Part shown: in pieces, positions 36,431 to 45,372 of the stretch | Position numbering within the stretch: position 1 is the first letter of the stretch | Layout of the letters: each line of letters starts with the position of its first letter | Assembly (NCBI GenBank): GCA_963762525.1 | Contig: CAVXKT010000011.1 | Location: 62,001 to 126,000 of the forward strand | Length of the DNA: 64,000 bases | Source: DATFDN01 sp963762525 | Lineage (GTDB): Bacteria > Pseudomonadota > Alphaproteobacteria > Acetobacterales > Acetobacteraceae | Direction of reading: 5' to 3' | Position numbers and translations under genes: made by a program | Notes under the pieces: generated by a model | Database searches by the model: none | Told to the model about the DNA's origin: nothing | The model's input: only the letters and a program-made list of their open reading frames with translations

Positions 36431-37222
36431 ATGGCCGAGAACGATGACGTGCTGGTGGACCATGACGCGGCGGGCATCGCGATCGTCGACGCTGAACAAG
36501 CCGGCCAAGCGCAACGCCATCTCGTTCGCCATGTGGCGGCGTCTGGGCGAGGTGTTCGCGGATTTTCGCGCCCGCGAGGACGTGCGCGTGGTGATCCTGA
36601 CCGGCGCCGGCGGGCATTTTTCGGCCGGGGCGGACATCTCGGAATTTCCCGAACTGCGTGCCACGCCCGAGGCGGCGAAGGAATACAGCGAGGCCGGGCG
36701 ACACGGCGACGCTGGCGATCCGCGAATTGCCGCAACCGACGATCGCAGCCGCGCACGGCTTCTGCGTCGGCGGCGGCTGCGGGCTGGCGCTCGCCTGCGA
36801 CCTTCGGGTGGGCGACAAGACGACGCAGATGGGCATCCCGGCGGCGAAGCGCGGCATCGTCTATTCCGTGCTCGACACCGAGAATCTGCTGCGCGCGAGC
36901 GGCCTCTCGCGCGCCAAACTCGTGCTCTTCTCCGGCCGCAACTTCCCGACGGCGGAGGCGCGCGCGATGGGGTTGCTCGACGAGGTGAGCGAGGCCGGCG
37001 CGCTGGCGGGTGCGCGTCGGCTCGCCGCCGAGTTGGCGGAGCGGGCGCCGCTGTCGCAGCGCGGCGCCAAGCTCACGCTGGAATGCTCTCGCCGCCGGCG
37101 AGGTGATGCAGCGAGAAGCCGCGATCATCGAGGCGCAGCGTCTCGCCGCCTCGAGCGGGGACTATCAGGAGGCGACCCGCTCATTCCTGGAGAAGCGCCG
37201 ACCGATATTCCGGGGTTGCTGA
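36431..37222 (+). CDS. Enoyl-CoA hydratase/isomerase (three frameshifts)
   Basis: About 262 residues, crotonase fold. 'LNKPAKRNAISFAMWRRLGE', oxyanion-hole 'GGHFSAGADISEFPELRA', second oxyanion segment 'AAAHGFCVGGGCGLALACDL', 'GIPAAKRGIVYSVLDTENLL', and C-terminal 'SSGDYQEATRSFLEKRRPIF'. Frame changes near 36494, 36698 and 37086 each fit one extra base. The stop overlaps the radical SAM start (TGATG), so the two genes are translationally coupled. Confidence 0.87.
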
Positions 37223-38161
37223 TGGAGCGGCGTCGATCCCGCGCAAAGTTTCGCGATCCGGCGATCACCGCCGGAGGGCGAGGCGCGCGCCGTCGTGCGT
37301 CTGCGGGAACTGGAGACGCTGTGGGTCAACACCGGCACGCTCTGCAACCTGACCTGCCGGAACTGCTACATCGAATCTTCGCCGCGCAACGACCGTCTCG
37401 CCTACTTCACCCGCGCCGAACTCGGCGAGTATCTGGACGAGATCGCGCGCGACGCCTTGCCGGTGCGCCTGGTCGGCTTCACCGGCGGTGAGCCGTTCAT
37501 GAATCCCGACATCATCGGGATGCTGAACGACGTGCTCGGTCGCGGTTTGCGCGCGCTTGTTCTGACCAACGCGATGAAGCCGATGCGGCGGCATCGGGCG
37601 GCGCTGCTGGCGTTGCGCGCCGCACATGGCGAGCGGCTGGCGCTGCGGGTGTCGATCGACCACTACACGTCGGCGGGCCATGCCGCCGAGCGCGGCAGTC
37701 GCAGCTGGGGGCCGGCGATCGACGGCCTGGTTTGGCTGGCGCGCAACGGGTTCGCGCTGGATGTCGCCGGGCGTCGCTATACCGGCGAAGACGAGGCGAC
37801 ATTGCGGGCCGGCTATGCGCGACTGTTCGCCGGGCTGGATATTCCGGTGGATGCCCGGGACCCGACGCGGCTGATGCTGTTTCCCGAAATGGAGATGGCG
37901 CGCGACGTGCCGGAGATCACCACCGCCTGCTGGGGCATTCTGCACAAATCGCCCGACGAGGTGATGTGCGCCTCGGCGCGCATGGTGGTCAAGCGCCAGG
38001 GTGCGTCGGCGCCGGCGGTGCTCGCCTGCACCCTGCTCGCCTACGACGCGCAATTCGAGCTGGGCCGGACGCTCGCGGAGGCGTCGCGGCCGGTGGCGCT
38101 GAACCACCCCTATTGCGCGTCCTTCTGCGTGCTCGGCGGCGCCGCGTGCAGCCGGGGTTGA
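37222..38161 (+). CDS. Radical SAM protein of unknown substrate (frameshift)
   Basis: About 313 residues. The [4Fe-4S] motif is 'GTLCNLTCRNCYIESSP' (CX3CX2C), followed by 'VGFTGGEPFMNPDIIGML', the SAM-binding GGE. The C-terminus has extra cysteines: 'ITTACWGILHKSPDEVMCAS', 'VLACTLLAYDAQFELG' and 'HPYCASFCVLGGAACSRG'. That spacing may hold an auxiliary cluster. The N-terminus 'MERRRSRAKFRDPAITA' joins after removing one base near 37270. Coupled to enoyl-CoA hydratase. No named subfamily recognised. Confidence 0.85.
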
Positions 38162-39254
38162 TCGCGCTCCGGCATGCTGATCGGCAGCGCCGGCGGGGCG
38201 ATCGAATGTCCGCCGCCGTTGACCGAGTGCGGTCCCTGATTACGAAGCACGCTCAGATGCGGCATGATCCTTCCCATGTCGGCCGACATCTGGCCGATCA
38301 GCGGATTGTTCGCCGTCTCGGGGGTGGCATAGACGGTGAATTGATCTTCCCCGCCGCTGTCCTTCCACATCGCGCCGTATCGCTGCAGCGCCCGCGCCAG
38401 CATCAGGCCCCCCCGCGAGAGGCCGAGCTTATCAAGATCGACGTTCGCGGGAATGCCGAAGGTTGATCCGGCCACGATATTGCCGGCATAGGCGGTGGGT
38501 CCGTTGTAATCGAGGTGATCATTCGGCCAAGGCACGCCGTGCGTGTACCAGTTGCTGCCCGGCGGCATTCGCTCGGCGTCGGGGGAGAGCGTGATGCGCA
38601 GCATGTGCGCGATCACGCCGTTCGCGAGATTGTACTTGGTTATCACCCCGCCGACATAGTTGTAGTCCAACTGCTTCGGACTGTACGGGGGATTGCTGAA
38701 GCCGTCGCCGATCGAATTCGAAAACGGCTCCCATTCCCGCCGTGATCCCGCCCCTTACGTCCTTGCCATTGTTGAACTTCGCGCCCCAGGTACGACCAGA
38801 CCTTCCGCGGCTGGGTCTGGTCGTAGAAGCTGATGCTGCGGTCGTCCCCGGCGGCCGGGTATCGCGTCGGCGGGAATGTGGAGTTGCTGCGGCGGGATGC
38901 CGTGGTCGGGTCGGTGTCCGTCACCACGACGACAGGATCGCCAGCGCGGCCCACATAGGCGGGCAGGCTCCACGTCGCCGAGTTCACCACGCCATGCAGA
39001 GACCGTAGGCGTTTCACGTCGGGATCATCGGGCCGCCCCCAAACGGCGCGTGATCCGATGCCGATGTTCCACGGGCTGCTGGCCGAAAACGGCTGCTGCC
39101 AAACTTTGCGGGAGCGCCTTCCTGCATTATGGCTGTCCTCCGCCGAAGCCCGCAGCGGCAGCAGGGCTCCGATCATGAACAATGCAGCCGGCGCTACGAG
39201 TTTCCGGGCTTTCCGGGCGACCGGCCGGCGCTTGAGGGTTCCTCGGGTGAACAT
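38110..39254 (-). CDS. Secreted protein of unknown function (frameshifts)
   Basis: About 381 residues with an N-terminal signal anchor ('KLVAPAALFMIGALLPLRASA'). The mature part reads 'QQPFSASSPWNIGIGSRAVW', 'DPVVVVTDTDPTTASRRS', 'GGITAGMGAVFEFD', 'LDYNYVGGVITKYNLANGVI', 'GLMLARALQRYGAMWKDSGG' and 'TPETANNPLIGQMSAD', suggesting an extracellular beta-rich protein. Frames change near 38790 and 38730, each by one extra base. The last ~50 bases overlap the radical SAM gene tail. Its ATG (39254) overlaps the der ATG on the other strand; ATG 39275 is an alternative start. No enzyme class is assigned. Confidence 0.65.
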
Positions 39255-40659
39255 GAACTCCAATTCCTCGGGCATTGCGGTCTCTTCCAACGAGTTGCCG
39301 GGCGCGCGTGGGACCGGCGATGCGGCGTTGCCGCTGGTCGTCATCGCCGGCCGGCCGAATGTCGGCAAGAGCACATTGTTCAATCGGCTGTGCGGGCGCC
39401 GCACGGCGCTCGTCGCCGACACGCCGGGCGTCACCCGCGACCGCAAGGAGGCGGTAGTGATGCTGCGGGGACGCACGGTGCGGCTGGTCGATACGGCGGG
39501 GCTCGACGAGGCACCGCCCGAGAGCCTGCCGGGGCGGATGCACGCCTCCGCGGCCGCCGGCGTCTCCGGCGCCGATCTGATCCTGTTCGTCGTCGATGCG
39601 CGCGCCGGGCTGACGCCGGCCGATCGACATTTCGCGCAGTGGCTGCGCCGGCAAGGCCGCGATGTGCTGCTGGTCGCCAACAAGGTGGAGGGGAGACTAG
39701 CCGACTCCGCCGTCTACGACACCTACGCGCTCGGCCTGGGCGATCCCGTCGCGGTGTCGGCCGAGCATGGCGACGGCATCGCCGATCTGATGTCGCAGAT
39801 TGCCGACCGTCTGCCGGCGCAAGCGGCGGCCGAGCCGTCCGCGGCGGCGCCGCTGAAGCTCGCCATCGTCGGCCGCCCGAATGCCGGCAAATCGACGCTG
39901 CTCAATCGTCTGTCGGGTGAGGAGCGGATGCTGACCGGACCGGAGCCGGGGATCACCCGCGACGCCGTCGCCGTGACCCTGACCGATCCCGATGGTCGGC
40001 GGGTGGAGTTGGTCGACACCGCCGGGCTGCGGCGACGTGCGCGCGTGACCCCGGGGCTCGAGAAGATGTCGGTAAGCGCGGCGCTGGGGGCGCTGAAGAT
40101 GGCGGAGGTGGTCGTGCTCGCCGTCGATGCGGTCGATGGGCTGCACGAGCAGGATCTGCACATCGCGCAACTGGTCGAGCGCGAGGGCCGCGCGATCGTG
40201 CTCGTGCTGAGCAAATGGGACGCGGTCGCGGATCGCGACGCCACCCGCCGCGCCGTCGCCGACCGGCTGGAGGCGAGCCTCGCGCAACTCAAGGGCATTC
40301 CCGTGGTGGCACTGTCGGGGTTGACCGGGGCCGGCATCGAACGGCTTTGGCCGGCGGTCTGGCGCGCCCATGCGGTCTGGAACCGCCGCGTGCCGACCGG
40401 CGAACTCAATCGCTGGTTCGAGCGGGCGCTGGAGCGCCACCCGCCGCCGCTGGTCGATGGCCGCCGCCTCAAGCTGCGCTACATCACCCAGGCCAAGGCC
40501 CGCCCACCCACCTTCGTCGTGTTCGGCACCCGCGCCGAGCGCATCCCCGATGATTACGCGCGCTACCTGGTGAACGGGCTGCGCGAGGCGTGCGAGCTGC
40601 CGGGCGTGCCGATCCGGCTGCAAATGCGGGGAACCAGGAACCCGTATGCGGCGGGGTGA
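39253..40659 (+). CDS. der: Ribosome-associated GTPase Der (EngA)
   Basis: A 468-residue tandem GTPase for 50S subunit maturation. G domain 1: GRPNVGKS (residues 33-40), 'ADTPGVTRDRKEAVV', 'LLVANKVEGRL'. G domain 2: 'IVGRPNAGKSTLLNRLSGEE', 'LVDTAGLRRRARVTPGLEKM', 'LVLSKWDAV'. The C-terminal KH-like domain ends 'IPIRLQMRGTRNPYA'-like 'PIRLQMRGTRNPYAAG'. From ATG 39253 it has a ~28-residue leader not usual in Der; a TTG at 39328 would trim it. Intact. Confidence 0.95.
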   Translation: MNSNSSGIAVSSNELPGARGTGDAALPLVVIAGRPNVGKSTLFNRLCGRRTALVADTPGVTRDRKEAVVMLRGRTVRLVDTAGLDEAPPESLPGRMHASAAAGVSGADLILFVVDARAGLTPADRHFAQWLRRQGRDVLLVANKVEGRLADSAVYDTYALGLGDPVAVSAEHGDGIADLMSQIADRLPAQAAAEPSAAAPLKLAIVGRPNAGKSTLLNRLSGEERMLTGPEPGITRDAVAVTLTDPDGRRVELVDTAGLRRRARVTPGLEKMSVSAALGALKMAEVVVLAVDAVDGLHEQDLHIAQLVEREGRAIVLVLSKWDAVADRDATRRAVADRLEASLAQLKGIPVVALSGLTGAGIERLWPAVWRAHAVWNRRVPTGELNRWFERALERHPPPLVDGRRLKLRYITQAKARPPTFVVFGTRAERIPDDYARYLVNGLREACELPGVPIRLQMRGTRNPYAAG

Positions 40660-40725
40660 GACGAGCCCGGGGACCCGACGTGACAAACTCGACGGATGTT
40701 CTAAGTTGAATGCTCGGAGAATGGC

Positions 40726-40965
40726 ATGGCCCTGCAACTCGGCGACCTTCGAGACGCGCTGATCGACGCGGGTGCGTCTCCCGAAAAGGCTGAGAAAGCC
40801 GCGGAGGAAGTGGCCGGTTATGAGAACCGACTGACGCGGCTCACGACGCTCGTCCAGGTCGCCATCGGCATTCTCGTGGTGCTGATCGGCAGCCAGGCGG
40901 GGCTGTGGGTGAAATTGGGCGAGATCAGCGGGCAGCTTGCGCAAATGGCGCACACCGTTCCCTGA
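40726..40965 (+). CDS. Small single-helix membrane protein
   Basis: A 79-residue protein with GGAGA 6 bases before its ATG. An amphipathic charged N-terminus ('LRDALIDAGASPEKAEKAAE') is followed by 'YENRLTRLTTLVQVAIGILV', leading into one membrane helix. The layout resembles small DUF1640/coiled-coil membrane proteins common in alphaproteobacteria and phage-derived loci. Function unknown. It converges on a CaiB gene. Confidence 0.7.
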   Translation: MALQLGDLRDALIDAGASPEKAEKAAEEVAGYENRLTRLTTLVQVAIGILVVLIGSQAGLWVKLGEISGQLAQMAHTVP

Positions 40966-40981
40966 CCTCCGGCCAACCCGG

Positions 40982-42190
40982 CTACCCGACGACCCCCAAA
41001 CCCCGCAGCCGCTCGATCTCCGCCGCGTCGTATCCCGCCTCGGCAAGCACCGCCGCGCCATGCGCGCCGATCGGCGGCGCCGTTCGCGGCGCGGTCTTGC
41101 GCGCGCCCTCGATGTGAAACGGGCTCATGACGGTGAGCATCCCGTCGGCATCGGCGAGCGGAACCAGTGCCTCCACGGCGCGCGCCTGCGCATCCCGAGG
41201 CACGTCGTCGAGCGTCGCCACCAGCCCGAAGGTGACGCCCGCCGCCCGCATCAGCGGCAGCCAGTCGGCGAGATCGCGCTCGGCAAACGCGCCGTCCAGG
41301 ATGGCGGTCAGCGCGCGGGCGTGCCGACGCCGCGCCGGGATTTCGGCGAACCGCGGGTCGGAGGCAAGCTCGGGGCGGCCGAGTGCTTCGCAGAACGGGC
41401 GGAACTGGCGTTCCTCGTTCAGCATCACCAGCATGAACCAGCGCCCGTCACGGGTATGGTAGTGGTTGCTGACGGCGTTTCCGGCTTCCGTGCGCGGCGG
41501 ACGCGGATGGATGGTGGCGCCGCACAGCGCGGCCTGGACGTGGAGGCCGTTGGCCCATAATCCGTTGGCGAGCAGCGACGAATGCACGACGCCGCCCTGG
41601 CCGGTGCGCTCGCGCCGATAGAGCGCGGTGGCGATGGCGGCATAGAGCGCCATCGCGCTCGGATGATCGCCCATGCCCGGCGCCGAACGGGCAGGTGCGG
41701 CGGTGTGATCGGCGCGCACGAGATCCATCAGCCCCGAGCGCGCCCACCAGGCTGTCGAGTCGAAGCCGGAGTGCTCCGCCTCCGCTCCGGTCTCGCCGTA
41801 GGCGCTGAACGCCGCATAGATCAGCCGCGGATTGAGCGGCATCAGGTCCTCGGCGGCGATGCCAAGCCGTCCGCGCACGCCGAGCGGGAAGTTGGTGATG
41901 AACACATCGGCGTCGCGCACCAGCCGGTGCAGCACCGCCTTCCCCTGCTCCGATCTCAGATCAAGCGCCAAGCTGCGCTTGTTGCGTCCCGTCAGCAGCC
42001 AGGCATAGTCGTGTTCGCTGTCCGGAAGGCCGGGCAGATTCCCGAGGTTGCGGTAGGGATCGCCGACCCCGGGCGGCTCGATCTTGATGACGTCGGCACC
42101 GAAATCGCCGAGCACGGTCGCCGCCGCCGGCGCGGCGATGAAGCTCGCGCAGTCGAGCACGCGCAGGCCGGCGAAGATCTGTTCGGCCAT
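40982..42190 (-). CDS. CaiB/BaiF-type CoA-transferase
   Basis: A 402-residue intact protein from ATG 42190: 'GLRVLDCASFIAAPAAATVL', 'GADVIKIEPPGVGDPYRNLG', 'GRNKRSLALDLRSEQGKAVL', 'SAYGETGAEAEHSGFDSTAW' with the catalytic Asp region. Four bases separate its start from the thiolase stop, so thiolase, this gene and the DUF35 protein upstream form one unit. It may activate the acid that the thiolase pair handles. Confidence 0.9.
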   Translation of the reverse strand: MAEQIFAGLRVLDCASFIAAPAAATVLGDFGADVIKIEPPGVGDPYRNLGNLPGLPDSEHDYAWLLTGRNKRSLALDLRSEQGKAVLHRLVRDADVFITNFPLGVRGRLGIAAEDLMPLNPRLIYAAFSAYGETGAEAEHSGFDSTAWWARSGLMDLVRADHTAAPARSAPGMGDHPSAMALYAAIATALYRRERTGQGGVVHSSLLANGLWANGLHVQAALCGATIHPRPPRTEAGNAVSNHYHTRDGRWFMLVMLNEERQFRPFCEALGRPELASDPRFAEIPARRRHARALTAILDGAFAERDLADWLPLMRAAGVTFGLVATLDDVPRDAQARAVEALVPLADADGMLTVMSPFHIEGARKTAPRTAPPIGAHGAAVLAEAGYDAAEIERLRGLGVVG

Positions 42191-42194
42191 CGCT

Positions 42195-43340
42195 TTACGG
42201 CCGCTCGTTCCCGAACACGACCGTCCCCGAGGCGGCGAACATTCCGCCGACGCCGTGACAGACGGAGATCTTCGCCCCCGGGATCTGCGCCGGCGCGTGC
42301 CCGCGCATCTGCCGCACGCTCTCCTGCAAGGCGAACATCCCGTACATGCCGGAATGCGCATAGGAGAGCCCGCCGCCATTGGTGTTCAGCGGCAGCTTGC
42401 CGCCCGGCGCGGTGTGGCGCGCGGCCACGAATGCCGCCGCCTCGCCGCGGCCGACGAAGCCCAAGTCTTCAAGCCCGTAAAGCGGCAGATGCGCAAACGC
42501 GTCGTAGATCATCAGGTGATCCACGTCCTTATGCGCGATGCCGGCGGCCCGCATCGCCCCGGGGCCGGCGACGCGGAAGGCGCGCGAGGAGGTGAAGTCC
42601 TCCATCTGGCTCACCATCGGCGTCTCCACGCTTTCGCCCGTTCCGAGCACATGGACGGGCTTCTGCTTCAAATCGCGCGCCCGCTCGGCCGAGGTCAGGA
42701 TCAGCGCCCCGCCGCCGTCCGACACCAGGCAGCATTGCAGCAGCCGGAACGGGTAGGCGATCATGCGCGAGCCGAGCACGTCCTCCACGGTGATCGGATC
42801 GCGGAAGGTCGCGCGCGGATTCATGGCCGCCCATTCGCGCTGCACCACCGAGACCATGGCGATCTGCTCGTGCGTAACGCCATAGGTCTTCATGAAGCGC
42901 AGCACGGGAATGGGAAACAGCGAGGGCGGCCCCATCGGTCCGTAGGGCTGCTCAAACTGCCCGGCCAGGCTGTCCGGCGGCACCGAGCGCGGCGGCGCGC
43001 CGATGCGCGACTTGCCGCTCTCGCCGTGGGTGATCAGCACGGTCCGGCACAGCCCCGCCGAGATCGCCGCCGCGGCGTGGCGGAGATGGATCATGAACGA
43101 GCAGCCGCCCACCGATGTTCCGTCCACCCAGTTGGGCGTGATGCCCAGATAGTGCGCGGTCTGCACCGGCGTCTCCACCGCGCAGGCCACGCCGTCGATG
43201 TCCTTCGGCGTGAGGCCGCAATCCGCCATCGCGTTCAGCGCCGCATCGGCGTGCAACTGGATCTGCGACAGCTCGGGGATGGTGCCGAGCTTGGTGGTCT
43301 CGGCGGCGCCGACGACGGCGATCTCTCCAGGCTTCAGCAT
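42195..43340 (-). CDS. SCP-x-type thiolase (acetyl-CoA acetyltransferase family)
   Basis: A 381-residue thiolase-fold enzyme: 'EIAVVGAAETTKLGTIPELS', nucleophilic Cys in 'TSVGGCSFMIHLRHA', 'LPLNTNGGGLSYAHSGMYGM' with the His, and 'SVCHGVGGMFAASGTVVF' with the second Cys/His. This branch, paired with a DUF35 zinc-ribbon protein as here, handles sterol or other bulky acyl-CoAs in several bacteria; the substrate is not known. The DUF35 gene ends 4 bases upstream. Confidence 0.92.
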   Translation of the reverse strand: MLKPGEIAVVGAAETTKLGTIPELSQIQLHADAALNAMADCGLTPKDIDGVACAVETPVQTAHYLGITPNWVDGTSVGGCSFMIHLRHAAAAISAGLCRTVLITHGESGKSRIGAPPRSVPPDSLAGQFEQPYGPMGPPSLFPIPVLRFMKTYGVTHEQIAMVSVVQREWAAMNPRATFRDPITVEDVLGSRMIAYPFRLLQCCLVSDGGGALILTSAERARDLKQKPVHVLGTGESVETPMVSQMEDFTSSRAFRVAGPGAMRAAGIAHKDVDHLMIYDAFAHLPLYGLEDLGFVGRGEAAAFVAARHTAPGGKLPLNTNGGGLSYAHSGMYGMFALQESVRQMRGHAPAQIPGAKISVCHGVGGMFAASGTVVFGNERP

Positions 43341-43344
43341 CGGA

Positions 43345-43749
43345 TCACTCCGGCCGGAACAGGGGAAGCGTGATGTCGTCGTCCAGCTTGCGGAACGCGA
43401 CGTGCAGCTTCATGTCGAGCTGAAGCGCCTCCGGCGTCTGCGGGCAGTCGACGATGTTGCTCATCAGCCGCGGGCCCTCGTCGAGCTGCACTACGGCGAT
43501 CGCGTAGGGCGGGGTGAAACCGGGCACGTTGCGGTGGTGGATGACGTAGCTCCAGAGCACGCCGCGTCCGGAAGCGGCGAACACGCTGACGTCGCGCGAG
43601 GCGCAGGCCGGGCAGAACGGGCGCGGCGGGAAATACACCTTGGCGCAGGCATCGCAGCGTTGCAGGCGCAGCTCGCCGGCCCGCGTGCCGTCCCAGAAAT
43701 GCTTGGTCTCCGGCGTCGGCTTGGGCCGCGCGCGTCCGGGTTCGGGCAT
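43345..43749 (-). CDS. Zn-ribbon OB-fold (DUF35) partner of thiolase
   Basis: A 134-residue protein. A rubredoxin-like zinc ribbon has four cysteines in 'LQRCDACAKVYFPPRPFCPA' and the following 'CASRD', then an OB fold ('GVLWSYVIHHRNVPGFTPPY'). The start is ATG 43749. DUF35 proteins bind thiolases or hydratases and shape acyl-CoA binding. First gene of the DUF35-thiolase-CaiB operon. Confidence 0.92.
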   Translation of the reverse strand: MPEPGRARPKPTPETKHFWDGTRAGELRLQRCDACAKVYFPPRPFCPACASRDVSVFAASGRGVLWSYVIHHRNVPGFTPPYAIAVVQLDEGPRLMSNIVDCPQTPEALQLDMKLHVAFRKLDDDITLPLFRPE

Positions 43750-44197
43750 GTTCGCTCCCCTCGATGGCTCGCGCGAGTATGGCAGCCGCGCGCCATCCGT
43801 CCAGCCAGCATGCTGCCATGAACCACGGTTGCCCGATTGGTCGGCGGCTCCGAGCGATCTCATGCTGATGCCAGCGGTGTTGTTGTACAGCAGCGGTGAA
43901 ACTCACCAATCATGCCGCGCTTGCCACCCCAGATTGAGCCGACAGCATAAACGATGCGAAACCAATCTTGTGGTCGTTAATCATCGATCCTTCCTGGTAC
44001 GAAAATTATTGGTTCGGCCCGGACCGATCCGAGGCGCCCTCGCCGCTCGAGGCCGCGGATGATCCGCGATCCTCAGTCCCTCGTCTCGCCGGAAATCATC
44101 ACCCCGCCATGCTGCCGGTCTTGCATTGGTTGCGGGCCTTGGTGGCGCGGGTGTCGCGCGCGCTCGTGCTGCGTCACTCCGACTGAGAGGTCCGCAA
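43750..44197. other. Gene-poor interval
   Basis: About 450 bases without a convincing gene, with several AT-richer patches (e.g. around 43,960-44,010) unlike the flanks. It should carry the promoter of the leftward DUF35 operon. A possible small rightward frame, 43968-44186, starts at TTG and contains 'IIDPSWYENYWFG'. Its aromatic start is suggestive, but there is no ribosome site and I do not call it. Confidence 0.35.
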
Positions 44198-44364
44198 ATG
44201 CTCCGGTCCTTATTCATCTTGCTCGGCTGCGCAGTCGCGGGAGAGCTGTTGCACCGCGCCACCGGCTTCCCATCCCCGGCACGTTGATCGGGATGGTACC
44301 GCTGTTCGCGGGCTTGTGCCTCGCGGGGCGCGACGGCAAACTGGTTTCGTTGCCAGCTCCATGA
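44198..44364 (+). pseudogene. Remnant of a CidA/LrgA-family membrane protein
   Basis: 'LRSLFILLGCAVAGELLHRA' and, one frame over, 'IPGTLIGMVPLFAGLCLAGR' together match the first two helices of CidA/LrgA holin-like proteins. A missing C near 44260 shifts the frame, and the gene then stops at 44364, less than half the usual ~120-130 residues. No LrgB partner follows. Unlike nearly every other frameshift in the window, this one is a deletion, and the gene is also truncated, so true decay is likely. Confidence 0.6.
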
Positions 44365-44405
44365 TGATCAGCCCGCCGTCGCGGACGGGGTGACGCGGAG
44401 GGCGG

Positions 44406-45352
44406 CTACACCGCCATCCGTCGCCCCTGATGCGCGCGCCCGATCCGCGCGGTGTCCTCGCGGCCGCCGGCGATCACCCGCACGCCCTCATCGATCCGTG
44501 CCGTCACCGTCTCCGGCGTGCAGCCTTCGAGGAACGCGACGCCATGACGCCGGCACGCGTCCATGATGCGCGCCCGCGCCCGCGCCATCTCCGGCGGATA
44601 GGGGAACCGCTGCACCTCCACATGACCGAGCGAGAGGCCGAGATCGCCCGGTCCCAGCTCGGCGAAGGCGAGCCCGGGAACGGCGAGGATTGCATCGCAA
44701 TTCGCCACCCCTTCCGGGCTTTCGAGCTTGACCCCGAGCATCAGCTCGCCCTCGGGGTTGAGCGGCCAGGGGTCGCAGCGGGCGAAATACTCGCGCTCCG
44801 ACAGACCCCACACGGGCGCCGCAAATACCCTCCGATCCGCGCCCGCGCGTGCCGCGACCAAGCGTTCCCGGCGTGCGCGCGCCCGGCTCTCGCGCGAGCG
44901 CCATCGAGCCGCGCCACCGGCGAGGGAAGCCCGGGGTCGATTCCCGCCTCCTGATGCGGATAGCGGCACGATTCCACGAAGGCGCGCACCGCCTCGGCGC
45001 CTTCCGCCTGACAAAGCAAAACGCCATGCGCGCCGCGGCCGAGAATTTGGCGGAACTGCCACGCGTTGTGCCGCACGTTCATCTCGTCGGTGCCGTTGAC
45101 CGGCGCCTCGACGATCACCGTCGGCGTGCGGTGGCCCGAGCGGGTGCCCATCTCGGCGAGCCCTTGCAGGTATTCGGCTAAACCGGCCATGTCGAAGGCG
45201 CCGTGCTCCATGCCGACATTGATGTAGTCGGCCCATGTTCCGGCGTCCGCGCGGCCTTGCGCACGCGTCAGCACATGCCCCGAGTGGGCGCCGCTGTAGT
45301 AGATGGCCTGGCCCTCCGACAGCAGCTCGATCGCGCGATTCACTCGCCCCAT
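44406..45352 (-). CDS. HpcH/HpaI-type aldolase (frameshifts)
   Basis: About 315 residues. N-terminal 'NRAIELLSEGQAIYYSGAHS', 'ADYINVGMEHGAFDMAGLAE', 'TPTVIVEAPVNGTDEMNVRH' and 'LGRGAHGVLLCQAEGAEAVR' belong to the class II pyruvate aldolase fold. The C-terminal 'LMLGVKLESPEGVANCDAIL' has the metal-binding Glu, and 'AELGPGDLGLSLGHVEVQRF' has the Asp. The middle is split near 44930 and 44850, summing to two extra bases. Probably cleaves a 2-keto-3-deoxy acid or related hydroxy-acid; substrate unknown. Confidence 0.82.
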
Positions 45353-45372
45353 GGCGCTCCCCTTCCGTGCGG

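Noticed and set aside
44041..44075. CGCGGAT-G-ATCCGCG palindrome
   Set aside because: Seven base pairs with a one-base centre in GC-rich DNA and no promoter or gene boundary to match; chance is likely.
43968..44186. Small frame with 'IIDPSWYENYWFG'
   Set aside because: TTG start, no ribosome site and a shapeless remainder; noted within the gene-poor interval but not called.
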